A stretch of 64,000 nucleotides of DNA from Canna indica (Eukaryota > Streptophyta > Magnoliopsida > Zingiberales > Cannaceae), in contig CP136893.1 of the NCBI GenBank assembly GCA_034359265.1, positions 23,940,001 through 24,004,000 on the forward strand. Reading direction: 5' to 3'. Positions 35,968 through 47,934 of this stretch are shown piece after piece; within the stretch, counting starts at the first letter, position 1; each line of letters begins with the position of its first letter. The position numbers and the translations under genes were made by a program. The notes below the pieces were generated by a model. That model searched no databases and was not told the DNA's origin. It saw nothing but the letters and a program-made list of their open reading frames with translations.

Positions 35968-36129
35968 GACGGCGGTCCTAGATCTGTAAAGGGTGGCAGA
36001 GGGATGGTAGCCGGAGGTGAGGCGATGGTGGCCAGATCATGTGAGGGAACGATGGACGGATTAGGTTAGGGGATGGTGGCCGGAGGTGGGGGATGGTGGT
36101 AGAAGGCGAAGGGTCAGTGGGTACAAGTG

Positions 36130-38518
36130 GGGCCGATTTGCTTTACTTTTTTCATCAGACGATTCATGTATCTTTCAAATAAGTACATCCATCGGTATTA
36201 AACGGGGTCACCAACTCGTGCCTCGTATGCCAAGTGTATCAGTAGATGCTTCATCGAGTCAAAAAATACAAGAGGGAAAGACTGCTCCAGCTTGCATATG
36301 ATTTCAACAATATTATTCTCAAGTGCTGACATATCTTCGACTCGAAGTACATTAACACAAATGTTTCTAAAAAACATACTTAATTTTGTCAATGGACCCC
36401 AAATCTTATCATGTAGATGATCTCGAAATGCGACCAGAAGCAATCTCTGCATGAATACATGACAATCATGGCTCTTCATCCCCGATATTTTGCATTCATC
36501 GACGTTTATATATCGAGATAAGTTTGAGGCATATCCATCGGGTAATCTGAGTTCTTTGATCCATTGATACACATCTTTCATCTGTTGTTTATTTAACACA
36601 TACGTCGCCTTTGGCTTATGAAGTCGTCCGTTGACCTCTTGCAACTCTAACTCTAGCATCTTACAAAGTATTTTCACATCAAGTCGGGCCTTCACATTAT
36701 CTTTAGTTTTACCGAAAATATCCATCACAGTGTTAAAAATATTATCAAACACATTCTTTTCAATGTGCATGACGTCCAAATTATATCGAATCAGTAATGA
36801 TATGCAATACGACAATTCCCAAAAGATACTTTTTATTACCTAGTTATGTGTTTGACCAAAGCCTGAAATTATTACATTCCGATCAAAAGTAATCTCTAGA
36901 AGCAATTCAACACGTGCTAACATCTGTTCACCAGACAACATCGGTGGTGGCTCATCTCTTTCGACTCTACCCTTGATAAATTTGTCACGATTTCTTCGAT
37001 ACTGATGGTTAGACGGTAGGAACCAGCGATGACAATCAAAGAATGAAAGTTTTCGACCATTCTCAAGACTGAAGGATTTTGAGTGTTCCATACAATACGG
37101 GCAAGAGAGTCGCCCATGCGTGCTCCAACCAGACAACATGTCATAGGTCGGGAAATCATTGATTGTCCACAATATAGCAGCTCGTAAAGTGAAGTTTTGC
37201 TTTCGGTGACAATCATAAGTGACAGCTCCCTCAACCCACAATGTTTTTATTTGATCAATTAGGGGTCAGAGAAACACGTTAATTTCTTTGCAAGGACTCC
37301 TAGGACCCAGAATAATCATTGAAAGATAGATAAATTCATCTTTCATACACATTGAGGGTGACAAATTATAAACTGGTAACAGCACTGGCCATACTGAATA
37401 CAGAGTTGTCGAATTACCAAACGGATTAAAACCATCCGTGCACAATCCCAACCTGATATTTCTAGTATCACGAGAAAATGAAGGATACCACATATCCAAA
37501 TGTTTCCATGCTTCACTGTCAAATGGATGAGTCATTACTGTATCATCACGACTTCTTGCATGCCAACTCATATAGGGGGCAGTCTTTTTCGACATGAATA
37601 ACCATTGAAGCCTCGGTGTTGGTGGAAAATATCGAAACACCTTAAAGGGGATTTTTTTTGTCGGACTGGTTTCTTCTCCTTGTAATGAGGATGTTCACAT
37701 ACCGGGCATTGCTTTAACTGTGCATTTTCTTTATAATATAAAATGCAGTTATTTGGGCACGCGTTTATCTTTTTGTACCCAAGCCCTAATTTCCTCATCA
37801 ACTTTTTTGTCTTATAAAAAATTAGCTCAAACTTGTTATTTGGAGGTAGCATACCATTGATAAAGCCTACAATCCGATCAAACACTACCCCACTGAAATT
37901 ACAATTGGACTTGATGTTCAAGAGTTGCGTCATTGCCAAAAATCTAATATAATTAGGACAATTCTCATACAAAGATTCATCGACAGCTTTCAACATCTCG
38001 TAAAATTCTGTAGCCTCCTTATTCGACAATTCAATCAGTATCGCAGGTTGTTTTTCAGTGACTTTAACTGTCATAGTATCTGGTGGCACTACCGTCTCAA
38101 TAATTCACTCAATATTATCATTTAAATGGAATTATCCTCCAAGACTATCCAGAATCATTGTTCTATAAGGATTATGTGGATTGGAAGAAGAAACACCAAT
38201 AGAAGAAGATTCACCATGAGTTTGGACAACAGGATTGCTCGACGTCCCGACTTGACGTGACTCTCCATGACAATTCTGTAGAAAATATCTTGGTGTGAAT
38301 CCTTTTGTATACAAATGCATTGTGACAGTTTCCCGATCCAAAAATCTTATGTTCGAATATTTTCGGCACGAACATCGGATTTTATCACCATTAAGAAATT
38401 TTTGATTCGAGTAGGCGAACTTTAAGAAGTAAGTTACGCCTACTCGAAATTCATCTGTTATAGCTCCAGATGAATTCGTCGGTACATCCAACTTCGATCG
38501 CCCGACATGTTCTGTCAA
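36130..38518 (-). pseudogene. TNP2-type CACTA transposase, element B
   Basis: Domains in minus order: transposase-associated domain (38518 to about 38200; FLDRETVTMHLYTKGF), linker, then the TNP2 core with CPVCEHPHYKEK, RYFPPTPRLQWLF, MTHPFDSEAWKHLD, RLGLCTDGFNPFG, GWSTHGRLSCPYCM, LDVMHIEKNVFDNI and HLAYEARVGDPV. Defects: a one-base loss in an A run at about 37652-37659; stops at 37263-37265, at 36839 (TAG where Trp is usual) and after GDPV (TAA where Gln is usual); and loss of everything after about 36130, including the DUF4216 end. The transposase recognises CACTA termini and cuts; this copy cannot make a full protein. Confidence 0.9.
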
Positions 38519-38539
38519 AAAGTGGGCAATATCTTCAGT

Positions 38540-38800
38540 TAATGTCTTTAGGTGGGATGATCCTATTCCATTCGGGATTTATGTTATTCATATTACACTT
38601 AGTATTTATTTTAGTCATTAACTTCATTCTAAATTTCGGCAGCATCTCCCTATAGTTCTCCGAATACGCATATCATCTGGGCGCGTATCGGAGAACAAGG
38701 GAGATACAAGCCAAATTTAAAAATGAATAATGACTAAAAGAAATAAACTAAGTGCAACATAAATAACTATGTTCCCAAATTATCCAATTAGGGATAATTC
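38540..38800 (-). repeat. Long hairpin in the TNP2 leader, copy B
   Basis: Arms of about 80 bases lie around CATATCATCTGGGC; the stem CTCCGAATACGC/GCGTATCGGAG is identical to copy A. The right arm has drifted near GATACAAGCC, weakening the mid stem. It lies directly upstream of the element B TNP2 start, as in A and E. Confidence 0.88.
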
Positions 38801-38949
38801 AAGGGTTGTACGTCGTATAAAAGATCATTAACTTCGTTTACACGAACATACAACCCCCGAACGGATCTAAGATTTTACAAAATTAAAACTTGACTCGTCG
38901 ATGCGTACGTGAAACGTATCAACTCGTCTTGATTTCTTTATAAATTTAT

Positions 38950-39175
38950 GGATGCCAGTGCGAGTCCATAGTGGACGATTCCACGCGAGTCCAAAGTGGA
39001 TGGTTCCGGCACGAGTCCATCCATTGTGGACGATTTCAGCACGAGTCCATCCATTGTCGATGATTCCGGCATAAGTCCACCATGGACGATTTGACTGCGA
39101 GTCCAAAGTGGACGATTTGGTCGCGGGTCCACAGTGGACAATTTTGGCGCGAGTCCTCAATGGACGATTCCATTA
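38950..39175. repeat. Minisatellite upstream of TNP2, element B
   Basis: About eight units of 24-32 bases centred on GCGAGTCCAAAGTGGACGAT, with variable length. The inner GTCCA-n-TGGAC is palindromic. It is related to the 1148-1250 array and at the same distance from the hairpin. Confidence 0.8.
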
Positions 39176-39679
39176 ATATTAATTAATTAATATTAAACTA
39201 ATTTCATTAATTAACCTAAAAATAATTAAACCCTAATCAACATTAACCATTAATTAATATTAACCAAACTAATTACCTAATTAACAATTAATTTCTAATA
39301 ATTAATAATAAAAAATTAAAAAATATAGGATTTAATTAAACCCTAATCAAACTGTGATTACCCTAATCACAGTTTGATTAGGGGTTAATTAAACCATAAT
39401 CAAGTATTTGATTAGGGTTTAATTAACCCTAATCATGCATCAACAATAGCCGGCATCACTGCCGGCTATTGTTTGCATTGGGGCTGATTACCATCGGCCC
39501 CAAATCATGGCGCCAGCGCGGAGAGGGCCGGATTGACGCCGGCGCGAGGCAGCGAGATGCATGGAGGGCGGCGGCAACAAGCAGCGACGGACGACAATTG
39601 GCAACGACGGACGGCGGTGACAATAGGCGATAGCGGCGAGCAGAGCAGGAAGAGGAAGGGTCGAGCGCGAACACAAATA

Positions 39680-40070
39680 AAAATGATTTTCACCGACGGC
39701 TCGCAAGCTGTCGGAACACCGTGGATTTATAATTTTGTTATCACTGATGGCTATCTCAGCCATCGGTGAAAAGTGTTTTAATTTTCGTGGGCTGTGTTCG
39801 TGCCATTAATTAATAAGCAACCGCTTCCGGTCGTGGCTAATGACTTATTCACATCACCAACGGCGCTAGAGTCCCTGCTAAGTCATGACTAATAACTTAT
39901 TTTATTTCGCACCCCTTGCGCGTCATCAACTATGAGCGACGGCTCTATGTGGCCGTATGCGAGCCGCGACTGATCTGGTTACATCAACCACGGCAGCTAT
40001 GGCCGACGCAAAGCCATGAATTATTCTGACGGTCGAAGCGGCCGTCGGTGATTCCCGTGGCCGATGTGGT
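39680..40070. repeat. CACTA subterminal repeats, right side of element B
   Basis: CACCGACGGC, GCCATCGGTGA and GCCGTCGGTGATT words in both orientations, closely matching element D at 21550-21965. A GC-rich purine block (39505-39660) lies just inside. Confidence 0.8.
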
Positions 40071-41099
40071 ATATTCTAGTAGTGTCTCTATAATGAGAGT
40101 ACCTCTACCTCAAACCTAAGGAACTCTAAAAATTACACACAAGTCAAACCCAAGGTGTGTCACTCACACCTTGCTGACAAACGATTTTGAGTTGAAATGA
40201 AAACAACAAAATAACAAGTAGAAAATGCAAGTTGAAAATCTTAAGTAAATCACAAACACTTAATGAAGCTTCTCCTTGATGTCTCCTAGAACTCCAAGCC
40301 TTAGGATGATGTCCACACCAAGTTTGAGGACTTGAGAGTGAAGGAAGACAATGACAGATGAAAAATAGGATTTGCACTTTAGAATCACTTTTTAAGGCTC
40401 AAGAGAATGTTAGATAACTCAATGGATATAGTTGGAAACCTTATGAAGGGAGTTTTGGGTGTATTTATAGAGTTGGTATTGGGGTATGGATGCAAAGAGT
40501 CATTCAAACCTTATCAAATTTGAAAAAGAGTCATTTGTGGGCATTCTAAGAATTCTGGACAGTTTTTAAAAATTGGTTGGAGGCATTCTGAGAATTCTGG
40601 ATAGTTTGGAGGTTTCTAGCCTTTCAAGTCTTATTTTTTTAGGTTAATAATTTCCAAAAATTCCTCAAAAATATATCTTTAATTTGTTTTTACCTAAGGA
40701 ACAATTATTGGTACTTTTGATGACAAGAAATTATCTAAATTATGTAGCCCTCCAAGGAGCCTCCTATACTTAGAAATTTTCAGGGCAATTTTTTAATTTT
40801 TCTAGTTTTTAAGTTTTCGGGGTTCAGGTTTCATTTTTTTGAATTGCGAACTCAATGAGGACATCAAACTAAGGCTTAAAAACATTTATAATAAAAGAAA
40901 TTAAGTCATAAACTAATTTTGACATGCTCGGCTTCGAAACATCTGATTTTTGATTTTTTTATGATTTTCTCGATCGGGAATGTCGCATGCAAACCGATAT
41001 GAAATCTGAAAATATTTCTTGCTCAAATATTAGTTCCATATTTGTCATCATCAACATCGAGATTAAGACTAATGTTGAAAATCTTAGGCTAACAAATAT

Positions 41100-41480
41100 T
41101 ACATTTATTCTTCATTGACATAGTCATCACCCGAATAATAGTCTTCTTCATTTTCTTCCTTTTCATCCAATTTTTCTTCTTGTCATTCCTCTGCATTGTT
41201 ATCCATGTCAACAACATATTCTACTTCTAATTGAGAATGTACAACGTTTCCATCATCTTCGAGTACCGGACTAACTTGGTATACTTCAGGAGTATCATCT
41301 TCATAGAAGCCATTCGTTAAATCATGTATTGGCTCATTTTCTTTAGATACTGGATCAATTCTTCCACTTTCTTTAGTCATGGAGACTACACGTCAATTTG
41401 CTTTATCTTTCTTTTGAGACAGATACTGAGTATAATATATTTGTTGGGTTTGTGTTGCCAATATATATAAAAGGCTTGTT
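41100..41480 (-). pseudogene. TNP2 transposase C-terminal end, element C
   Basis: The minus strand reads LATQTQQIYYTQYLSQKK, a TGA, RVVSMTKESGRIDP, an acidic tail (GFYEDDTPEVYQV, VEYVVDMDNNAEE), another TGA, and KEENEEDYYSGDDY. The match to element E (60140-60460) fixes it as the end of the DUF4216 region and acidic tail. Everything upstream is missing. Confidence 0.75.
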
Positions 41481-41489
41481 CGAAGCAAT

Positions 41490-41985
41490 GATAACTAATG
41501 ATAATTTTAAAATTGAAAAAAAAAAGATTATTTAAAATTCTCAATTTCCTAGTAAAATAACCAATGATAATTAATGAAGAAATGTAAATTAAGATTGTTC
41601 GGCTATATTGATTAAGACAGTGCATTACATATCATGCGTGCAGCTAAAAAACATATGCGTACAAGAAGCAATAGATAAAAAGTTACATATATACATAATT
41701 TATTAAAATGAATTTTAGGAGAAACTTAATTTATTAAAAATTGAAAAATCTTTTTATTCAAATTGTTTAGTTAATTCAGAGACCTGTTGTAACAACGCAT
41801 GAAATGGGATCCAAACCTTTTAAAAAATAAAGAATGAGAATATTTCCCCCCTGATTAATTAAAGGGGTGGAGTTGGTTTATCAGGTCCTCTCATCCCCAT
41901 ATCATATATATGATATGTATTTAATTAAATAATCTCATAATATATTTATAAGAATATATATATATATATAGAGAGAGCACTTGCC
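41490..41985. other. AT-rich spacer
   Basis: No gene or clear repeat beyond an AT run and GAGAGAG at about 41955-41977. Confidence 0.5.
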
Positions 41986-42626
41986 ATCTACAGTGAGACT
42001 GAGATAATTTTAAAACCAAAGCCCGAACAAGTTTGTGGTTCCAAGCAAGCCCGACCCCGAGGCGGCACAAGAGTGGTTAGCTGCGGTAGAGTCGAGCGGC
42101 ATTCAGGGAGCACAAAGAGTTTAATTTAGCGGAGTTAGAGATGATAGTGCTACAGAGGTATCTCAATCGGCCAGCTTGGAAGAGGGCCAAACCAGCGCCT
42201 TCTCAGGCCCAGGGTTCCTCGCATCCTCCACTTCCCCCGGTGGGTTAGGGTTCCAGAGTTAGGCCTTGGGGAAACACGCCCCATTGCTTCTGGTGTGGGG
42301 ATATGAACCAGGGGATTAATAATTTCCCTTACAGACAGAATGACTACTATAGTTGTAAACATCTAGGTCATAGGAGTCGAGAGTGCCCCCCCCAGAGGGT
42401 GCGGAGTCAGCAACAAATGCAGAATAATTCGATGGGTTCCCAACAAGTTGCAGCACATCCACATGCCCCTTGAGTGTTTGCATTTAATCAGCAACAGGCA
42501 CAAGATGCTTCAGAATGCTTCAAGATCAGTTGTTCGAGATCAAGATGACACACCTGAGGGTTATCCCTATCCTTTTAAGACATTATGCGTGAATTTGGGG
42601 ACCAAATTCATTTTAGGGGGAGATAA
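41986..42626 (+). pseudogene. Ty3/gypsy Gag remnant and polypurine tract
   Basis: The plus strand shows a Gag C-terminal part with broken frames. HCFWCGDMNQG is followed by YYSCKHLGHRSRECPP, which keeps the C-x4-H-x4-C half of a zinc knuckle. No pol follows; after about 200 bases come TTTTAGGGGGAGATAA (polypurine tract, about 42611-42626) and the LTR start. A large internal deletion, or a non-autonomous element, explains the missing pol. Confidence 0.7.
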
Positions 42627-42671
42627 TGTTATATTCACATTTATTATTTATTTATTTATTTAATTCCAAAA

Positions 42672-42676
<5 letters not shown>

Positions 42677-42702
<26 letters not shown>
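42677..42702. repeat. AT microsatellite in the gypsy LTR
   Basis: Thirteen AT dinucleotides in a row. Confidence 0.9.
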
Positions 42703-42709
<7 letters not shown>

Positions 42710-45700
42710 TTAGTGTTGAGGGGCCTTTTGGTAAAATAATCGTGACTCACTCGCTATAAATAGTATCACTCTGCTTAACCCTAGGTTTGACGTCTTTGGA
42801 AATGATGTTTTCAGATCAAGGCGGCGTGTAACGAGCGAAGGCGGAGCGTGCAGAGTTCAGAGGAAATTGCGTTTAGAGGTAGGATTCTTTTCTTTTTTGT
42901 TGGTCCTTATTATAGGGTAAATAGGAGGATTGAGAGAATCTCGTTGTTAGATAATTTCTGTTTCGGATTTTGCTATTTTTGGTCATATTTTTCGGCGATA
43001 TGCATTTTTCCGACAAACCTACCTATCTTTGGAAAACTTTGGTCGGAAGAGTCTTTTGGGCCGGCCAGGTACCCCTGAGTCTGACGAAGTCATTGTGTCG
43101 TCGAAACGCCCCAGATCAGAGCAAAAAATCTAGGTAGGCGGCCTATTTTAGGGCCGATGCTCGCCCTTCAAGGCGGACGGCGCCCATGGAGGGCCGGCTA
43201 CTGCCAACTGCAGCTCCAACGGTGGCGGCTCAATCTTGGGGAAGGGGGAAAACCCTAGTTTTCCCCCTACCTTGGTGTTCTAACAGCGATTTATTGATTG
43301 TAGTAGTGATTTAATGATTGTAACAGTGATATTTTATTGTAACACTATTATTTGAAGTTTATGACAATGTTTTAAGGATTATATGTTATATTTATTATAG
43401 TAGTATTTCTGATATTAAGTATCGGTGTTATATGTTTATAATAGTGTTATCTGAAGTTTTTGACAATGCTTTAAGGATTATGTGTTATATTTATTATAAC
43501 AGTATTTCTAATATTAAGTTTGGGTGTTATATGTTTATAATCATGTTATAAACTATTATAAATAGAATTGTAGTGCTATAATGAGTTACTTGTAGATTAT
43601 TTTTAAATTAAAATTTAGGAGTTTTTCGAAAATTAATTTCAACGACTTCCCTAAATCGAATTTTGACGTATTTTATATGAATCTTTATGTAATCGATGTT
43701 TTGAATTCATTGGTACAGGTCAGATTTTCCAAATGAGATTTGTACCATTCAAACTAACAGTTTGGGGTTTTAGTGCTTCGATTTTCATGCTAAGTATGTT
43801 TATGATTTAACTTTAATATTGGAGCTAAAGAAGTGTTATTAAACAGTCCTACACTCCTATGGACCCTACATTATGTGATATTTTTCTTTATTGTGCTATT
43901 ATCTTTTATCATTGATTCAATATTATTCTTTGAAATTTCTTGCATAATTATTTGAACCATGTCATATAGTGCTCATCTAGATGATATAGCTACGATAACA
44001 TTGCTATTATTATGTTGATTATATTGGACATGTCATGTGCTAAAATTATGCTTATAGGATTATTATCATATGTATTACGTACCTTATGCATTATGTACAA
44101 GTGTTATAGTAGTGTTCTTTACGTTGACATGTTATTGTTATATTCATCGGTGCTCTAATTATTATGATGATCTATTTGCGGTCCGTTAGCCTCGTTCTTC
44201 GGGCGGGGATATTTTTATGGCCCAATGGATCTAACGGGAGTCTACGACCATGAAATATTGATATTTAGTACATGCGTTGCGGCGTGGGGGCATAGCGCAA
44301 TGCTTGTGAGCTATCCTTGGATAGTCGTTCTCTCTGTACGAGTGGACAGAGAGAACCACTCTCAGGTGCGAGAGTGCAGGGGGGAACCCATGGAGCTCTT
44401 GTCATACCGCTCTTGATTCATTGATATACTGCGTATAAATGACATTGATGCATGTTGAGCTATTAGAGCTAACTTTAAAGTTATATTTGCATATATTGGT
44501 GTTCATGACATTTTAAGTTATTACCTTGATGTTTGTTATATTGATGTTGAATCCTACTCAGCCTTCCGCTGACTTTTCTCTTGTTTTTGCCTCAGATCCA
44601 CAGGTGTGACACATACGGAGTTAGCTGTCTTAGTGTTGGAGTTAGTAGAGTGCTCTGATACTGGTCTCATATTTGAGCATTGGTATCCATTTTTTGGAGT
44701 TTTTTTTTCATTCAGGCGGATTCTCTTGCTAATATACCTTTCCTTTGGAGTGTGTTAGCTGTTGTGTCACGCCCCAAACTCAGGGTCACGTGACCGGCCA
44801 GGGTGTACGTGCCTATACCCCGCAGTCTAACTCATGCACTTGACAACTCACAAAAGATAGCAGAAAGAAACAAGATGTTTATTTATAAAGAGAAACAGAA
44901 ACAGATTTCGTTAAACAATATAGTTTTTGTCAAAAACACGAGTCCGGAATAACATGAATCAAAGAGTATCAATACTGATATTTAAATAAAATCCGAATAA
45001 AAACATGAACGTCCCCATGAGACTACAACTCTAAAATACCAAAACAAAAGTGCATGACAAACTACTACAGACTCGACTACGACCCCTAACTAGGACTGCT
45101 ATGAGATCATATGGCTCCTCTGCCCTCCAACTGCGCCAAGTGCTCCAACCCACCTCATCGGTCAGGCTCTGCAAAACAAAACAACGACAATGGGTGAGTT
45201 CAAAGAACTCAATGAGCGGTTCTACCAACCCCCACGATAAAACAACACAGAGATAAGATGCGCAAAGCAAAACTCCTGACTCAAGTAGGAAATGGTCACA
45301 AGGGAGTGATCAGCTAACAGGCCATTTGGCCACCACCTGCCCGAAGGCATCCAACACCCAAATGGTGAAGATCAACAGGCCTAAGCATACCATGCCCTAA
45401 GGCAACAACACATACTAGGATAATTGGGAAGGCCCTCCAAACTTATCCTAGCATAAAGAAACTCGGGAGCAATCGGGAAGGCCCTCTGAACTTGGTCCAC
45501 AAGACGTGTAGAGACAATCGGGATTCGCCCATTTGAACTTGCCCCTTTAAGATATCACAGGAGTAATCGGGTAGGCCATCTGAACTTACCCCTTTAAGAT
45601 ATCACAGGAATAATCGGGTAGACCCTCCAAACTTATTTCTTACAACCATCTCGGGGATAATCGGGTAGGCCCTCCGAATTTATCCCACGAGGCCAACCAG

Positions 45701-45915
45701 AACAGTCGGGATTTGCTTAACCGAACTTGTTCTATAGATTGGGAATTAGCTATCCAATCTCTCGGGCCTAGCCTGCGATCCGGCTCCTCAACGAGCCTCT
45801 CCGCCATTCACAAAGATATGGCGCAACATAACCTTAGTTAAGTCTCTCTTACGGTGCCCCAGGGGTGTCCTTATTGGAAAACGTCTAAACACTTCAATAC
45901 CCGACCCCAACTCCT

Positions 45916-47378
45916 TGTTAGGTGAAATGGCCACACTAGAGGGGGGTGAATAGTGTGTTAACTAAATTAACTAGCCTAAATTCAAATTTAGACGTTTCTT
46001 AGATTACTTAGGCAATTTACGAATGAATGACTAAGTGCGGAATCGAGTAATAAAGATAAACAAACAATACACAAAAATAACAATGCTAACACAATTATTT
46101 ATAGTGGTTCAGCCCCAATGTCTACTCCACTACCTAAGCACCCCGCTTAGGATTTCCAAACTAGGTTTACTAGATTAAATCGGTTCCCTTATAAGAGGAC
46201 TTTGACCTAAAGAGACTCACTCTCAATCTAAGGCACTTCCACACCCGAAAGTCTCCGACTTCTTATCGAGAGTTCTCTTCCACCTCAACCCTAAGGGATA
46301 CCTCAACTAATCCTAGCGAACTGAGTTTACACCGGTTGAATTAAGCCTCAAACACAAAGGCAACCACCCAATTTTAAGACCTAACAATCCTAGGTCTTCA
46401 CAAGCACAAATCCAAAGAAAATGGTGTTCAAATAACAATTAAAATTACAATGAAAAGAGCTTAAAGAATAAACCAAGAACAAATGCTCTTTTCCAAGCCT
46501 CCAACTCGACAAGTCGTAGAGCTCGAATTGAAACCCGAGTTGAGGCAGAGTGTGCGCTTGAAGAATTTGTCGACGGAAGAACCAAGCGCTATTAATCGAT
46601 CTTTAGCAGGCTTAAAACTCTCTTTTGAATGTTCAATAAAATCTGTAAGAGGAATTAAAGGAGTCAGATGAGGGATATTTATAACCTCTCAAAGAAACGT
46701 CAGCTCAACGGGCGGAAAACTAGCCGTTACCGCCGTTCGGTCGCATGCTGATCGATCATCGATCGATCGACCGATCGACCACTTGAGCGACCGCTGGCTC
46801 AACCTCTCTGTACGGTCGACCGACGGGTCGATCGCTAGACGCGATTCTTGCGATCCGCAGTCCGGTCAACCGATCGGTAAATCAATGCACCCTTTGCCAA
46901 ATTTTGGCTTCAGTCGGTCGACCGCCCGATCGACCGAAGTAGCCACTGGCAATTTTTGGCACTATTCGATCGACGGACCGGTCGACTGAAATGGCTACTG
47001 CCATTTTTTAACCCCATTCAGTTGACCGACCGATTGACCGAACCTAGGTTGAACTTGATTTTTTCAGCCTTCTTCTTACACTCTTCATTTTCGGGTTTCG
47101 GCCTTCAACGAGTGATAACTTGGAGAGCTTTCCATGTGGTCTTTAGACTCGTCCAATACGACTTTGGTGCACACATCGAACTTCGAGAAATTTCCGCGAT
47201 GAACCCGAACGCGTCAACCAACGTCCTTCTGATTCCTTGATTTCTTCGATATTTCCGATCAAGAACGTCGAGGGCTAACCGATATGGAACCTGAAAGATT
47301 TCTCAATAAAATATTAGTTCCATGTTTGTTATCATCAAAACCGAGATTATGACCAAGGTTGAAAATCTTAAGCCAACA
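45916..47378 (-). mobile_element. Ty1/copia solo LTR
   Basis: 1463 bases from TGTTAGGTG to AGCCAACA, with perfect 5-bp duplications CTCCT at 45911-45915 and 47379-47383. It is the same family as the LTR at 29099-30574: palindromic GGTCGACCG block (46740-47040) and TATA box (minus strand, 46676-46683). No internal region remains, so it arose by LTR-LTR recombination. Confidence 0.93.
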
Positions 47379-47497
47379 CTCCTAAACCCGTAATGTCATA
47401 ACCCATGTGGTTTTATTTCATGCATAAACTTAAGTTGTTGGTTCATAACAAATTATGCTAACCCATTGCCCAATTTTAATTATTCAATTAAAATTTA

Positions 47498-47934
47498 GAG
47501 TAAATATAAAAAAAAACACGAACTTTAGACATTTTTCCATTTTTAGCATAAACTTTTTTCGTTAGCAAGAAAATACACGAACTTCGATTCCGTTACCCCG
47601 TTTAGCATGCACCACCATTTTTGACGGTTTTTGCTGACATGGTCGTTAACGACGACGACGTGGCAAGTTACTTTGCCAATGTGACATATATTTCAACGGA
47701 CGAGTAAAGGTTAACATAAAATTATGAAATTACCCATCCCCGATGCTAATATTTTTTGAAACGGGGACGGGCAAAATGGTAATTTGCTTGTCGTCTCCAA
47801 GTTGAGCGCACTCGATGCCCTAGTTCTTATTTTACCTACTCAAACATTGTGAAAAGGGGGATTGTTGTCGCTGGATAAGGGCACGCCTTCTGGAGACTTT
47901 ATCGCCGGAATAGGGCACGAAGGGACGAGCGGTG
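47498..47934. repeat. MULE left terminal inverted repeat
   Basis: Pairs with 52212-52652 with few mismatches. Its inner part reads on as the putative first exon of the transposase gene. Confidence 0.88.

Larger units (their letters stand above)
27235..40084 (-). mobile_element. CACTA element B, both ends present, 12.85 kb with nested copia element
   Basis: The left end CAATACTAGAATTAT (27235) and right end ATATTCTAGTAGTG (ending 40084) are inverted matches; the left has CAATA for CACTA. The 3-bp duplication TCT is at 27232-27234 and 40085-40087. From right to left: subterminal repeats, purine-rich block, minisatellite, hairpin, TNP2, a deletion junction, a gag-only copia element, the Transposase_24 gene, subterminal repeats. 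It interrupts the copia solo LTR. Confidence 0.92.
26906..41094 (-). mobile_element. Ty1/copia solo LTR, split by CACTA B
   Basis: It starts TGAAATGTG at 26906 and ends CTAACA at 41094, flanked by AATAT at 26901-26905 and 41095-41099. The left piece (26906-27234) has the CACACTAGAGGGGGGGTGAA word shared with the solo LTR at 45916; the right piece (40085-41094) ends with the inverse of TGTTAGCCTAAG. Removing CACTA B leaves about 1.3 kb, close to the other copia LTRs here. It lies in minus orientation. Confidence 0.85.
25537..41480 (-). mobile_element. CACTA element C, interrupted by a copia solo LTR
   Basis: The left terminus CACTACAAGAATAT is at 25537. Subterminal repeats and a GC-rich coding relic follow to about 26900. 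The solo LTR at 26906-41094 then interrupts, and C resumes with a TNP2 C-terminal end at 41100-41480. No right terminus is found; the match stops near 41480-41490, so C is truncated there. Across the insertion, about 50 bases (CATCACCCGAATAAT region, 26830-26875 and 41100-41140) are repeated, a small tandem duplication already in C. Confidence 0.75.
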
